Positions 12,342-23,991 of a stretch of 64,000 nucleotides of DNA are shown here, piece by piece. The position numbers and the translations under genes are program-made. The notes beneath the pieces were generated by a model that saw nothing but the letters and a program-made list of their open reading frames with translations, was not told the origin of the DNA and made no database searches. The stretch covers positions 1 to 64,000 of the forward strand of contig JAHBMJ010002696.1 of NCBI GenBank assembly GCA_018398765.1, written 5' to 3'. Position 1 is the first letter of the stretch; each line of letters begins with the position of its first letter. The stretch comes from Chromera velia (taxonomy: Eukaryota > Sar > Chromeraceae).

Positions 12342-15300
12342 CTACACGTCGATTTTCCAAGGCTTACTGACTGATTGACTGACCTTCAAAAAAGACGTGT
12401 CGAGTTCTGTCCCCGCTCGTTGTTGCATCCTTCTCTGGCCCTCTTTTTCTTGCTGCCGGTGTTTTTGAACCTGCTTTACTTGAAGAAAAGATGGCACAGG
12501 CACATATGCTCTTTCGTTACGTTCTCTTCCCTCTCGTCCACCTTCTTCCTCTTCTTCCTCAGAGTCGCTCTGATTTTCTTCTTCCCTCTCTTCCCGCTTC
12601 AGCTTTTCTTCAGACGAGACGGCACTGTCTGGAGGCTCCCGGTCTTCGTTTGTGATAAAGGACGATCCCTCGTTTGTTTCGTCTCCTCCCTGTGGACTTT
12701 CGCCCTCCTCTAGCTGTGAGGAAGAGGAAGAACTGCCGATCTGCAGAAACGCTTGCGGATCCTTGAAGCGGGAGGCTAACATCTCTGCTGCAGTCTGAAA
12801 GCTGTCAGCTCCATAGAGCACCGTGGCAAGATCCCCAAGCTTGACAAAGACTGAGAGTGCGGAATCGCTTCGAAGCCGCTTCAGAAGATCTCTCCAAGCG
12901 GTATGGACTGTTGCGGATGTGTCAGAGGACTCTGGCTGAGGGTCCAGCAGGACCGCCAGAGAAGGAATGCCGTCCTTGACAGCATCGAAGAGGTTAGCCC
13001 ACTCGTCTGTCTCTTTTTGGACTTCTGCAACAGCCGCGTCTTCCTTCTCCTTCGCTTCCTCTTCCCCCAGCCTCTGGTCCTCTGCCTTGGCCCGGAGAGC
13101 CCTCAAGACGTCCTCTCGACGCCTCTCAAACACGATGTTTTTGACCTGCAGACAGACAGACGGGTACCCGCATGGAATGAATGAAAAGCTAAGCAGGCTG
13201 TGGTGGGAAGGAAGATCAAGCAGGAAGAAGAGGGCAGTGCCTGTCTGTCTGGACACTGAGGGAGGAACAAAAAGAGTCACGGACGAGCAGTCAGCCCAAT
13301 CACGCGGGAAGAAGTATGTGAAGAAGTCTTTGTGTTGTCAGAGAATGAAATGCGGCATTTTTTTCTCCATGGCTAGTCTGGCACATATTTGCTTCTTTTA
13401 GTACATATCAATAAAACCATAACAAGAAGAGGTAACCTTGTAAAGCAGCCCCTGACGTACCGCTTCCACGACCAGAGCAGAGTCTCCTCCCTTCCTCCAC
13501 GCCTCATCGACAGGACCCGTCAGCTCATCCGACGAGTTCCTCAGACGTCGCAACAGAGCAGCAAGGACGGTCAAGGAAGCCGGGGGGTCTCTCATGCTAC
13601 CGAGAGAGGCCCCGACGTCGGCAATGAACTTGACCACAGGATCCGGGCTGTCCGTCTCGATGTGGGCACTTCTCACCTGCAAGCAAAGAAATGGTGTCAC
13701 ACCAGTGAACCAAAATAGCTCAGATGACCAACGATTTGGATACACAATTTGGGCTCGTCTTTAAGGAAAATAAGCTTTCGCTCGAACAGGTGCGGCACAA
13801 TCAGGAAGAAAGGAAGGCACTTTGTTTCCGTAGGAAGGAAGGAAGGAAGGAAGGAAGAAAGGAAGGAAGGAAGGAAGGGAGGAAGAAGAAAACAGAGAAA
13901 AGGGACGGGACCGACCTCCTGAAGAAAGTTATTGAGAGTTTTGTCGTCTTCCATCTTCCACCTCTGTCTTCTCCAAGACTCGCAGGTGGACACAAAGACT
14001 GCAAGACACTTCTCCAAGACAAATGGCTTGCTTGGAGGGAGCTGCTCGCGCACGCACTCCTGCACTGCGGCAACCGACACAGCTGTTTTTTCAGGCGGAG
14101 GGTTGCCTTTGCTCCCTTGATCTTGCCATGAAGAAAGCTCGGACTCTCGTGCCTCCTTCCTCCTCTCAAACTCATCCTTGATCTGCAAGCAAACCCGGGA
14201 AGGGAAAGGAAAGAAGAGGGAGTCGGGATTTGAGGCCAAAAAACGCAGCAAGCGAATCTTGATTACAAGACCCAGACCGATCAATATGCATACACATACA
14301 CACAAACACGCGCACTCCCCCCCCCCNNNNNNNNNNNNNNNNNNNCCCCCCCCCCCACCCCCTCCACATTCACACACGTAAAAAGCATACTCGCTTCGGT
14401 ATGCAAGAAAGTATGAGAAATGCCTCTCGTTTAAAAATGATCCAGGCGGCAATTGAGTGCACGTTAGTCTGCCAGTCGATCAGTGAGTGAGTGAGTGAGG
14501 GAGGGAGTGAGTGAACAGAGAGTGCGTAGGGAGGATTGCCTTCCCCTTGGTTGCAAGTTTTTCTTTCAACAGCTTGTCAATTTCTTTCCATTTTCTTGTC
14601 TCTCCTCCCCTTGCGTCCTGGTCGTCATTCTTAGAGTGAGTCTCTAGTCAAGAAGTCCATCCAAGCCTAATCGAACGCAATTCTGAGACCGGATTGCGGA
14701 GAGAAACTTAAGAGAACATTTTGAAACTCACCGACTTCACACAATCCTGAGAGTCGATCAGACGGAAGGCCGGAGGATCTGTGGGGCTGTCGAGGCCGTG
14801 AGCAAATCCCTTCGTTGCCTGTCGGAAGCGATTCATCACAGGCTCCGTCCGAAGAGGGTCCACAGACACGGGAAGGGAGGAGCGCATTTCGGTTTGAAGG
14901 AAAGATGAGGAGAGGGGAGAGTCAGAGACTTGATCCGAACTCTCTCTGTCTCTGTCCTCCGTTTCCGTTTCTGACTCTCTCTCAGTTTCCTGGTCCTCGT
15001 CTGCTTCTGTGTCTTTTGTGTTTTCCTTTTTCCTCCTCCTGTTCTCTTCTGAGGTGACTGTCAGAAACGAGGGGGCGTCTGCAAACTCATCCTCGACAAG
15101 GCACGAGTCGTCGAGCAGGATGTCACCAAATTCGCTGTCGTACTCGTCGGCCCAGGCCCTCTCAAGGGGGAGACGGCCGAGCTTCAGGAGAGGGGGCTCC
15201 GGACTTTTGGCGAGTCTGCCGACCTCCTCTCCTGCAGGGAGCATATCGATCACCCCCCTGATGTAGGGGAGGTCGAGGGTCTCCGTGGTTGCCTCGTCTT

Positions 15301-16302
15301 TCTCCTTCAACCCCAGCACACGGTCACGAAACCTTCGCATCTCGGCAAAGGCATCGAAGATGGAATCACAGAAACAGGACTGCATCTTCAGGGTGCTCTC
15401 CTGAGGCATGGGCCAGTAGACGCGAAGGTACAGAGACCGCACGAAGCGCACCCACAGAAAGTCAAGGGACCGCAGTTGCTGGATCAGAACCCGCCGTGCG
15501 TTACGGGACCGGGCCAGAACGTCGAGGGCTTCAGTGAAGTAGTGCTTGTACTGGGCAAACTGCGAGAAGAAGAACAATGACACAAAACGTAAACGCAGGA
15601 ATCTCACCTCTTGTTGACCAAATGCGACTTCAGCTGTGGCAAACATTCAACGAGAGAGCTGTCAAAGGCAATGACAGGAACTTCCGGCTTACTCAGATAC
15701 CGGTTCCGTTGCCTTCATTCCCTCCTTTCGTCCGCGTGCTTCTTCTTCTCTTCTTCTCCCACTGACCGACCGACCTGCTCCTCGGGCGACTTCGGGAGGT
15801 TTTGGATCCGCTTTCCCCTTCCTTCTCGAGTGAGGCCATCATCGGAGAAAGAGTCGTCAGTGCTCCGCTCGGACTCCTGAAACACACAGGAGGCACGAGA
15901 GTCAGTCAGTCACACACACATACACACACACACAGACACACACACACACGAGAGCTCACAGAGGCACCAGCAGTCCTCTAAGTCATGAAACTCCTCGTCG
16001 GTCTTGGCCTTCCCAATCCCGAAAGCAATCTTCTGTAATTATTCTACAAGCCGCAAACCGGCGTTGCCCCCCTTCCTCGGAGGATGGAGCCATTCGGCGT
16101 TCTTTTGTGATTTGAAGAAAAGAAGGCCGAATCGAATCGAGGGGCTTGCCTACCCTCAATTGGAGAAACGATTGGTCGTCGTCTGGCAGTGTCTCCTTAG
16201 TGCCGTACTCTTCGTCGACAATCGTCTGCAAGAATCCCTCGGCCTCCCTGAAGAAATCCTGCAAACACACAGAACAAGAAAAGGGGAGAACAAACGTCAC
16301 GT

Positions 16303-16338
<36 letters not shown>

Positions 16339-16341
16339 TCA

Positions 16342-16406
<65 letters not shown>

Positions 16407-18957
16407 CCTGTAAAAAAGCAGAAATTCTCGTGTCAAAGAGATACGCACTCGCTCAATGTGGTCTCTTCTAAAAGGTGGACAATCAGAGAAACAGAAAAGC
16501 AACAGCAGACAAATGCTCAAACAGCCCGCTCTTGACGCCTTATCTCTGGGCCGCTCCCTGCGTGTTGACCTCGACAGATCATATCTTGCCAAGCAAAATG
16601 CTCACATACATGCTGGGCAAAGCAACGTGTCCATTCAACGTCAAATCACACTCAATCCTGACTGACTGACGCACGCACGCACTCACCGGATCGAATCTGT
16701 CCTCCGCGTCCATACAGGGTGAGGGGACTTCCCCAGTCAGAGTGCCCCGAGTGCCCAAAGGGGGGGTGCTGCTTCCAGGGGAACACTTGTCGTACTTCTG
16801 CCACCTCTCTAGGAACCCCTGCGGTGCATTCATTGAATTGTATCAAAGTTAGTCTTTCGAGGGACTGTCGGTCTTTCTACACGAGCACGCAGGACGAAAG
16901 AGAGACATGAAAGTCAGGCAAGATGGGAAGGTGGAAGAATGCGGAAGCGGCTTTCTGACAGGAGGAAGCTGATAATACTCGAGAAAGACATCTGACGAAG
17001 ATCTATAGGCCTCCTTTATCTCCTCTCTTTCTCCAAGTCGTTCACGCATTCGTACTCCCTGCCATGAGGTGGTACAGGTTGTTGTGTTTTTGCTTTTCTG
17101 CACATAAGCTGCCCACCCGCACAGTGGGCCACTGCAGAGCCAGGTCGTTTCTGTCCGGGTCGTCGAGAGTCTCCCTCACTGCTTGGAGCTTTGCGTGTGC
17201 CTCCGAGAGGGCAGTTCCCTCCTTGACCCCCATCTCGGAACTCCGGTGGGTCTGGAGGGGGTTGTCTACAGACATGGCTCCGAGGACTGCCTGGGGCCAC
17301 TGCTTGTCGAGCTGCATGCAGTGTTTGTTTGTTGCATCGACATGGTGCATACAAAATGTGTATGTGTACATGCATCAATCGGTCCAGGCAGAAACACAGA
17401 GAAGGTAAGGTGAGTGCAACCCCAGTGTATCGGTCAGCCGTCCGGCTGAGTGAGTGAGTGAATGAGTGAATGAGTGAGTGAGTGAGAAAGTGAATGAGTG
17501 AATGAGTGAGTGAGTCGTTGCCGTGTCGTCGTCCTGCTTCAGCGAGGGACAAGTCGAAATTGAAATGCTCCGAACCGCATTCGTCGAAAATCGAAAGAAG
17601 AAAGCGAGAGGGCAGCGTCCAGCCAGCCAGCCAGCCTGCCTGCCTGCCTGTCGAGACTTACGTGAAACAGCTGCAGGCAGAGAGAGAGAGGAGACAACCA
17701 GCAGGAGGGGAGGGTGGAAGGAGAAATTGATTGAGGACCAGGGGACAGTGACCGCTTGATTGTACACAAGTAGCGGGATGGAAGTAGGGTCTTATGGACT
17801 GTTCCAAAGGCTGCACGTGCGACTTGCAACCACCTCCGATACGAAGAGAATCTTCACGGAATCAACTTTGAACCACTTCAGATCCGATGACTTCATCCAA
17901 ATGGATAAAGGAACTTCTCCGGCGTATCATGAAAAAGGTGAGATGAAATGAAAACGTGCTTCCTTGCAAAGAGGAAATGGTCATCTGAGAGGAAAGAAAA
18001 GAAGCGCTTGGTCGACGCTTTCTGGTCTACTGAGTCAGTCCCGCGAAGCTTGCTAGGAGGAAGCTGACGGACCGTGCGTTTTGCAAGTTTCTTCTCCTCT
18101 TCGAGACTGCGCAACCTCTTGACGAGTGCGTCCCCTGCTTTGATGGACTGCACGCACGCATTTGAAATTTGAAAAGCACCTGTAAGCTTCGAAGGTTGCT
18201 AGACAGATGGGAGAGAGCGCCAGTGTCTGGATCAACTAACCACGGTGGCAGAGTTCAGAGTGCACTTCAGTGCCTTCGTTTCGAATGAAAAAGACGGAGG
18301 GGAGCAAGGAAAAAGAGGGATCTTTTTTTCAAGCAGCACCGTCCTGACACTGAAGATACTCGATACCGAAAACAATCACCCAGAAGAAGGAGACACACAC
18401 CGACCATGTTTGGACACCCAGACCCTCTTCTGTCATTCCACGCGCTGCTCTGCAAAAAGGAAGAAGGAGAAGAATCTACAGCCTCTCCCTCCAGCAGAGA
18501 GAGAACACTCGAAGCTGCCCCCCCCCTCTCTGCTGGGGGAAGAGAAGAAGGAGACACTGCCACGAGGTTGTCCGAGTGAGTCTCCCTCCCGCCCAACAGG
18601 GCCCCCCGACGTTGAGCAGGAAGAAGCCTCCGCCGGGCCTGTGAAGTCTCCGTGAGAGTGACGCCCGCCCCAGCGGGATGCAGGCCAATGGGCCCAGGTT
18701 CCCTTTTTGGAGGGTTTTCCCGCGCTGGTGGCTTCCCTTCTGCTCCTGGTTGATTGTTCTTCAAACCCAAAAGAAGGGAGGCCGACCCTGTCAGCCCTCC
18801 TGCATCTGCAGAAAGAATGTAGGGGGGAGCTGTGAAGTTGAGTATCTCAGCCCACATTTGGTCATTCTGCTTCTTCGGCGTGATTTGACTGACCCGTGGC
18901 GATGCAGAAGGAAGAGAGGACACCCAGCAACAACAGAGGAAGGGCGGTTGAGAACAT
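12342..18957 (-). CDS. Secreted acidic protein with repeated SFLQ motifs, unknown function
   Basis: Exons in transcript order: 18957-18894, 18805-18405, 18147-18031, 17311-17117, 17058-16960, 16818-16687, 16258-16154, 15876-15775, 15559-14732, 14182-13916, 13676-13437, 13145-12342. The first intron is phase 1 and all others phase 0, and the frame stays open throughout, giving about 1,117 residues. The short first exon encodes a signal peptide, MFSTALPLLLLGVLSSFCIAT. The mature chain is Pro/Ser-rich, then helical, then strongly acidic (runs of Asp/Glu near the 14,950-15,050 and 12,530-12,720 exon parts). The tetrapeptide SFLQ recurs (SSFLQSS, QSFLQLR, SSFLQTE, PSFLQVK), with GFLQ and AFLQ variants. 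A 9-nt microexon at 17662-17670 may add Leu-Phe-His. An extra exon in 15960-16032 or 17500-17620 is possible. The call as secreted is firm; no family is recognised. Confidence 0.75.
13831..13889. repeat. GGAA tetranucleotide repeat in an intron
   Basis: Reads as a long pyrimidine tract on the minus strand within the intron between exons 13916-14182 and 13437-13676 of the secreted-protein gene. Confidence 0.85.
14327..14345. other. Assembly gap of 19 N
   Basis: A short gap flanked by poly-C on both sides, inside an intron of the minus-strand gene. It does not affect the exon model. Confidence 0.99.
16302..16404. repeat. CATA, CA and GA compound microsatellite
   Basis: On the minus strand this is a TC run followed by TG and TATG units, upstream of the acceptor for the 16154-16258 exon of the secreted-protein gene. 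Confidence 0.9.
17662..17670 (-). other. Possible 9-nt microexon of the secreted-protein gene
   Basis: On the minus strand a TC-rich tract ending CCTGCAG precedes CTGTTTCAC, which is followed at once by GTAAGT, a near-ideal donor. Inclusion adds Leu-Phe-His in phase 0, matching both neighbours. This is inferred from splice signals only. Confidence 0.4.
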
Positions 18958-19803
18958 TCTGCGAGATCAGTCAGTGTGTCAGGACTGTGCCGGTTCTCTC
19001 TCCGCCCTTCCACATGCCCTTGTGCGACGTGATGACGCTAAAAATCTGCTACTTCTTGTCCTTGCTTGTGTGTACGCTGTGCACTTCCCTCAAGTAGAAT
19101 TGACGCTTTCACCTTGACGGTGCATGCATCGGGTCAGAAATATATATACATATGTGGACTTCTTCGCTGTAGTGGTGGGTTCACTCTGCAGTGCAGCAGC
19201 AAGCATAGTGACCTGTTTATGGGCGTGCCAGTCCGAATTAACAGTGTGTGTGGATGAACGGAGGCAAAAGAACAGATTCACACTGCCGATCGACGGAAAA
19301 ACCTGCCTGCCCCCTGCATGCATGGCTGTGACAACTATATAGTGTGCATGACAAAAACATGCAGCCCGCGGAGTTCGCATTTTCAACAGGACCATGCAGA
19401 GAGACATGCACTAAAGAAGAATTTCCTGTATCGGTATGCACGCCCCTGCATGCCAGGTTACCTTTCTCATGCACCCCTGGCAGGGCACGTAGCGCGTTCC
19501 GCAAGTATGGCCCCGGGAAGGTAGTCACTTTTAATTGCAATGCTCAGTGCATGCATGTAAACCTGGCATGCAGGCGCCGGGGTGACAAGCTTGGGAAGCG
19601 CAAGCCGCGCGAATGCGATGACCCGGTCGGGCCCGCATGCGCATGTTTGTAGTATAGTAACGCACAGAGCCGTATAGACCACAGAGCTTGACGCAGTGCG
19701 CAGAAATGTATGCGAAATTTACGAAATTATTGCTCTGTTTTGCGCCATCATATATATATATATATATATATATGTATTTCATTTGAATGACGGTCGACCC
19801 AAT

Positions 19804-19834
<31 letters not shown>

Positions 19835-20050
19835 GTAAGCTGATCGTTCAATTATTGTTTGCTTCTTTGTCTTCGGGAAGGACGACAAACCAGTCTGACT
19901 TACCTCTCCAAAAGAAGTTTCTCTTTGCATGAAGTCAACAAACATGAGGTGGGTGTATTGAGACACAAATAGGATCGAAATTCGAAGCCTGTCTCTTCTT
20001 TCAATCTTTGTGAGGAAGCAGTCGTCTCTTCAACTCAGCAGCCTGCAATC
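18958..20050. promoter_or_regulatory. Divergent intergenic spacer, candidate bidirectional promoter region
   Basis: Separates the start codons of the minus-strand secreted-protein gene (18957) and the plus-strand EF-hand gene (20051). It contains two TA runs (19750-19773 and 19803-19834) and several TGCATGCA-like words but no coding signal. No core promoter motif can be assigned with confidence; the regulatory role is inferred from position. Confidence 0.35.
19750..19834. repeat. Two TA microsatellites
   Basis: TA runs at 19750-19773 and 19803-19834 separated by about 30 unique bases, roughly 220-300 bases upstream of the EF-hand start codon. Confidence 0.9.
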
Positions 20051-21171
20051 ATGCCGGCGACTCATTCCCGCAAAGTCGCGGGTCTCTTCCGCAAGAAGGC
20101 AAAGGAGAAGTTCGTGTCTATCGAAGAGGCCTTCAAAAAAATGGACCTGGACTCCTCCAAGGCCATTGGAAAAGTCGAGTTGAAGATCGCCCTCGTTCGC
20201 CTTCAAATCGACGGCGTTGATGCCGACGCCCTCTTTGACGAGCTGGATGCTGACGGATCCGGTGGTCAGCTAGGCACCAATCTGTCTGTCTATGCATCCG
20301 CATTACTGCCACGTACACGCTGAGCCTTCCTATACATGCCCTTTCAAGGACGAGTCTGCTTGTGTCATGCATTCATGCGCACATAGTGTACCCACATGCA
20401 CTACACGCCGACCTTGTACATGCATGCGTGCAGAGGTGACCCTTGACGAGATGAAAGGCATCGTTGAGGCTCTCCCTTCTCAGTCCCACCTCGGCTCTCG
20501 GTCAGACCTGGGAGGAGGGGGACGGCACGGGTCCTTGGAGCTGGACAGCGACGATTTCAGCAGCAGCCATTCAGGTACGCATGTCGGTGCATGGGTCCTT
20601 TGACTGACTTCGGACTCTCATACACCCGTCTACACACAGCAGGCGGACAATCGTTGTGCTTAATTGTCTTGGATGTCACCTTCATTCTCTGCATTCTTCC
20701 TTCATGCAGATCTCTCACGCTCCCTGGCGACCTCCCGCAAGCCTAACATGAACGTGAAGTCTTCCGGGGCGGCTGCCAAGTTGAAGTCTCACGCGTCGTT
20801 GAATTTGACGAGCAAATCCGGATTCAGTAATAGCGATGATGAGAGCAGTCTACAGAGTGAAAACTTAGACAGTCGGAAGAAGAATTCGTGGTCAGACATT
20901 CAGCGCTTTCGCAGTGTGCTTCGAACGTTCTTTCGAGCTGTGTACGACAAGTACGTGACCGAGAGAGACAAAAAGGACTGCGTGTCCCGCTTCGAGGTGG
21001 TCCAGCGTTCTTTGACCAAGATGGATCTCTCGAGAGACAAGAGGCTGGAGAGAGACGAGATCCAGCTGCAGATTGACAAATTGGGTCTCAAGAGCAAAAT
21101 TGAGGGAGGGGCCGAGGCAGTGATGGAAGCCGTGGAAGTGATTGCCTCAGGAGCCGTCAGGAGATTGAGCG
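20051..21171 (+). other. EF-hand gene, N-terminal exons 1-3
   Basis: Exons 20051-20264, 20434-20574, 20710-21171, all followed by phase 1 introns. Exon 1 carries a degenerate loop (DLDSSKAIGKVE) and the first half of a canonical one, completed in exon 2 as DADGSGEVTLDE. Exons 2-3 encode a Ser-rich spacer. Exon 3 then has a helical EF-like segment with loop DLSRDKRLERDE, which lacks Gly at position 6. Confidence 0.8.
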
Positions 21172-23208
21172 GTGGGTCAAGCGACTTCAAGAATGAAAAA
21201 GGGTTCTGTTTAGCTAAAAAAATGAAGATTAAAGCAAACTGATCGGCAGCTGAGAGTGAAAGTAGTGGGAATTTGTTCTGTGCCGACAGCTTAGAAAGAG
21301 ATCATCAGTACAGCGACCGGCTGTGCCCAAAGCCCCTCAGTCTATGTGGAGGAACCTAGGGCCCAAAGCAGGATGGAGCCTCTAAGAGGAAGAAGGGCTT
21401 GATTCCATATTTGAAGGAAAAAAGAAGAGAAAGAAGTATGAAGTCGGGGCACGGTGAGAGGCCGTTTCAGCGCCAAAGAATAAAAAAGAACAGAAAGACA
21501 GAAGAACAGAGACACGCCACACGGGAACAGACAAGACAACAGACATCAAGGACAATTCAAGTGGATGATTGGAAAGCACGTACCTGCAAATGAAGCTCCG
21601 ACCCAACCTGCATCTTCTCTTGTCCATTTTGTCTTCCTGCATGCTCTCTTGCAACTAGAAGTAAGGTAGATGCTTTCACCAAAGGAAAAAATTGTGTCAA
21701 TTTGTGCAGAGGTGAGGGTAGAGGCTTTTATCGAGGCAGCTCGTTGTCTGCTTCGTTCCCGCGTACAAAGATTCCGCCTCCACGCCGTCCGAAAACACGG
21801 GTCTCTGGCGAAGGCCTTCAAGGTAATGGACATAGACGGGGACGGTCGTCTGGATCAGAAGGAACTTGAGAAGGCGCTGCAGAAAATGGGACTCGGGGAC
21901 AAGGGGGAAGCCCGAGCTCTGTTCAAAGAATTGGACGCCAATAGATCAGGGCGTCAGTCTCTACTACCAGCTGTCTGTTGCCTTTTACACAAAACACTAA
22001 TTTTTTTTTTCTCCTTACTCGATCGGTCTCTTCTTTGGATTGTGTCTCCTCTCCCATTTTGCCTCTCCGTTTCGCACTCCAATGCGTTTCCGAATTGATC
22101 TGGAAAGGAGACAGCGGAATGCTCCTCCGGAATTCGCTTCTTCTCTCTCTCTCTCTCTCTCTCTCTGATGAATCCAGAACCCTTGATGCTAATTCGTCAT
22201 CTTCGTGTTTTCTTCCTTCTCCTTTGTTTTTGCTCGCGTTGTTACTCGCACATTTCCACATCTGTTTTTTTGCAGCAATCGCAGCGAACAAATATATTTT
22301 CTCTTTTTCAGACTTTTCCTGAACCCGTTTTTTCCTGTTTTTTTTTCTTCCGTGTGCTTGCTTTTTGATCTGCTAGCTTGCGTGCTTGCTTGTCTTCTCC
22401 TTCATTCTACAGAGATCAACTTGGACGAACTTATAGGGGATTCCAGGCAGAACTTCCAGAAACGTAAAAGTGGCGCTGTGCTTGACTTTCGTGAAAGCGC
22501 TGTCGACGAGCACGGAAGCCTCACGAAGGCCTTCAACGAACTCAACGTAAATGGAAACTCCTACCTGAGCGCGAAGGACCTGACCAAGGCTCTCAAAACT
22601 CTGAGTCTCCACAAGAGAGTGACGGCAGACGAGATCTGCGAAGACCTAGAGGTCAAGGACGGAAAAGGTGCGTGGGTGAGGGAGGGAAGGGGCAATGAAG
22701 GAAGATAAATGATCGTATGGACTTTCAAAGAGCGGAGAAAATCTTCCTTTGCACATACGCAGACACGCCCAATGCACGCTGCATTCTTTACTGTCGTTGC
22801 TGCTCTACTGCAGGCATTGCTCTTGATGAATTGTTGGGGTTGGAGGAAACGTCAAGCGACTCTGAAGACTTCAGTGACTCTGACAGCGACAGCGTAGATG
22901 TGCACAAGAGCAGGAACGCTCGGTCTGTGGTGCTGGACGCTGGCAAGTCCGCTCCCGTTGCTGCAAGTCGAGGGTCGGCACTCAGTGGGAATGCAAAGAG
23001 AAGGGGGCAGGGAAAGCTGGCGGACAAATTCCGCAAGAGGGCGATCAGAATGCACGGGTCCCTTGTGAAGGCCTTCGAGGTGATGGACCTGAACGCGAAC
23101 ACCGAGATCGAATTGCCGGAACTTGAGATTGGTCTCATTCGTTTGGGGCTCGAGAGCGGTCGGGAAGCCCGCGCTCTCTTCAAAGAAATCGATGAAGACA
23201 ACAGCGGA

Positions 23209-23248
<40 letters not shown>

Positions 23249-23951
23249 TGTCAGTCACTCAGTCAGTCACTCAGTCAGTCAGTCAGTCAGTCAGTCAGAC
23301 AGACAAATCTATTCTCTCTGTCGATTTCCATTAAGTATGCAACACGTCCCCTTTCAGCCTCAGCATGTTCAGGTTTCCAAGAAGTACTGAAAAGTCCCCG
23401 GTTTGATTTCCAATGGCCGGAATGATCGAAATGCTGGGTGCAGGGATAAGTCTCGAAGAGCTGTTGGGCGTCCCAGTCGACAACCTCCGCAAGCGCCGCG
23501 CCGGAGCAGTAGCCCGGTTCAGGGAGAAGGCCGCTCGAAAGTTCAAGGGACTGATGCAGGCGTTCAACGAACTGGACACGAACGGCGACGGGGTCCTCAG
23601 CCGGTCGGAGATGGAGAGGGCCCTCGACCGTCTGCGGCTGCGGGAGGAAATCGATGTCGACGAAATCTTTGAGGANTGGACGCTGGCAAGTCCGCTCCCG
23701 TTGCTGCAAGTCGAGGGTCGGCACTCAGTGGGAATGCAAAGAGAAGGGGGCAGGGAAAGCTGGCGGACAAATTCCGCAAGAGGGCGATCAGAATGCACGG
23801 GTCCCTTGTGAAGGCCTTCGAGGTGATGGACCTGAACGCGAACACCGAGATCGAATTGCCGGAACTTGAGATTGGTCTCATTCGTTTGGGGCTCGAGAGC
23901 GGTCGGGAAGCCCGCGCTCTCTTCAAAGAAATCGATGAAGACAACAGCGGA

Positions 23952-23991
<40 letters not shown>

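Noticed and set aside
15960-16032. Additional exon in the secreted-protein gene reading KIAFGIGKAKTDEEFHDLED
   Set aside because: It looks protein-like and has an acceptor and donor, but it would leave phase 1 where the next exon needs phase 0. Direct joining of 16154 to 15876 works, so it was left out of the model.
17500-17620. Additional exon in the secreted-protein gene (FDECGSEHFNFDLSLAEAG)
   Set aside because: No donor in the right phase could be found on the minus strand; kept only as a possibility.
18476-18688. Alternative minus-strand frame starting MACIPLGRASL
   Set aside because: It is out of phase with the signal-peptide exon at 18894-18957 and with the donor at 18405, and lacks the SFLQ motif found in the chosen frame.
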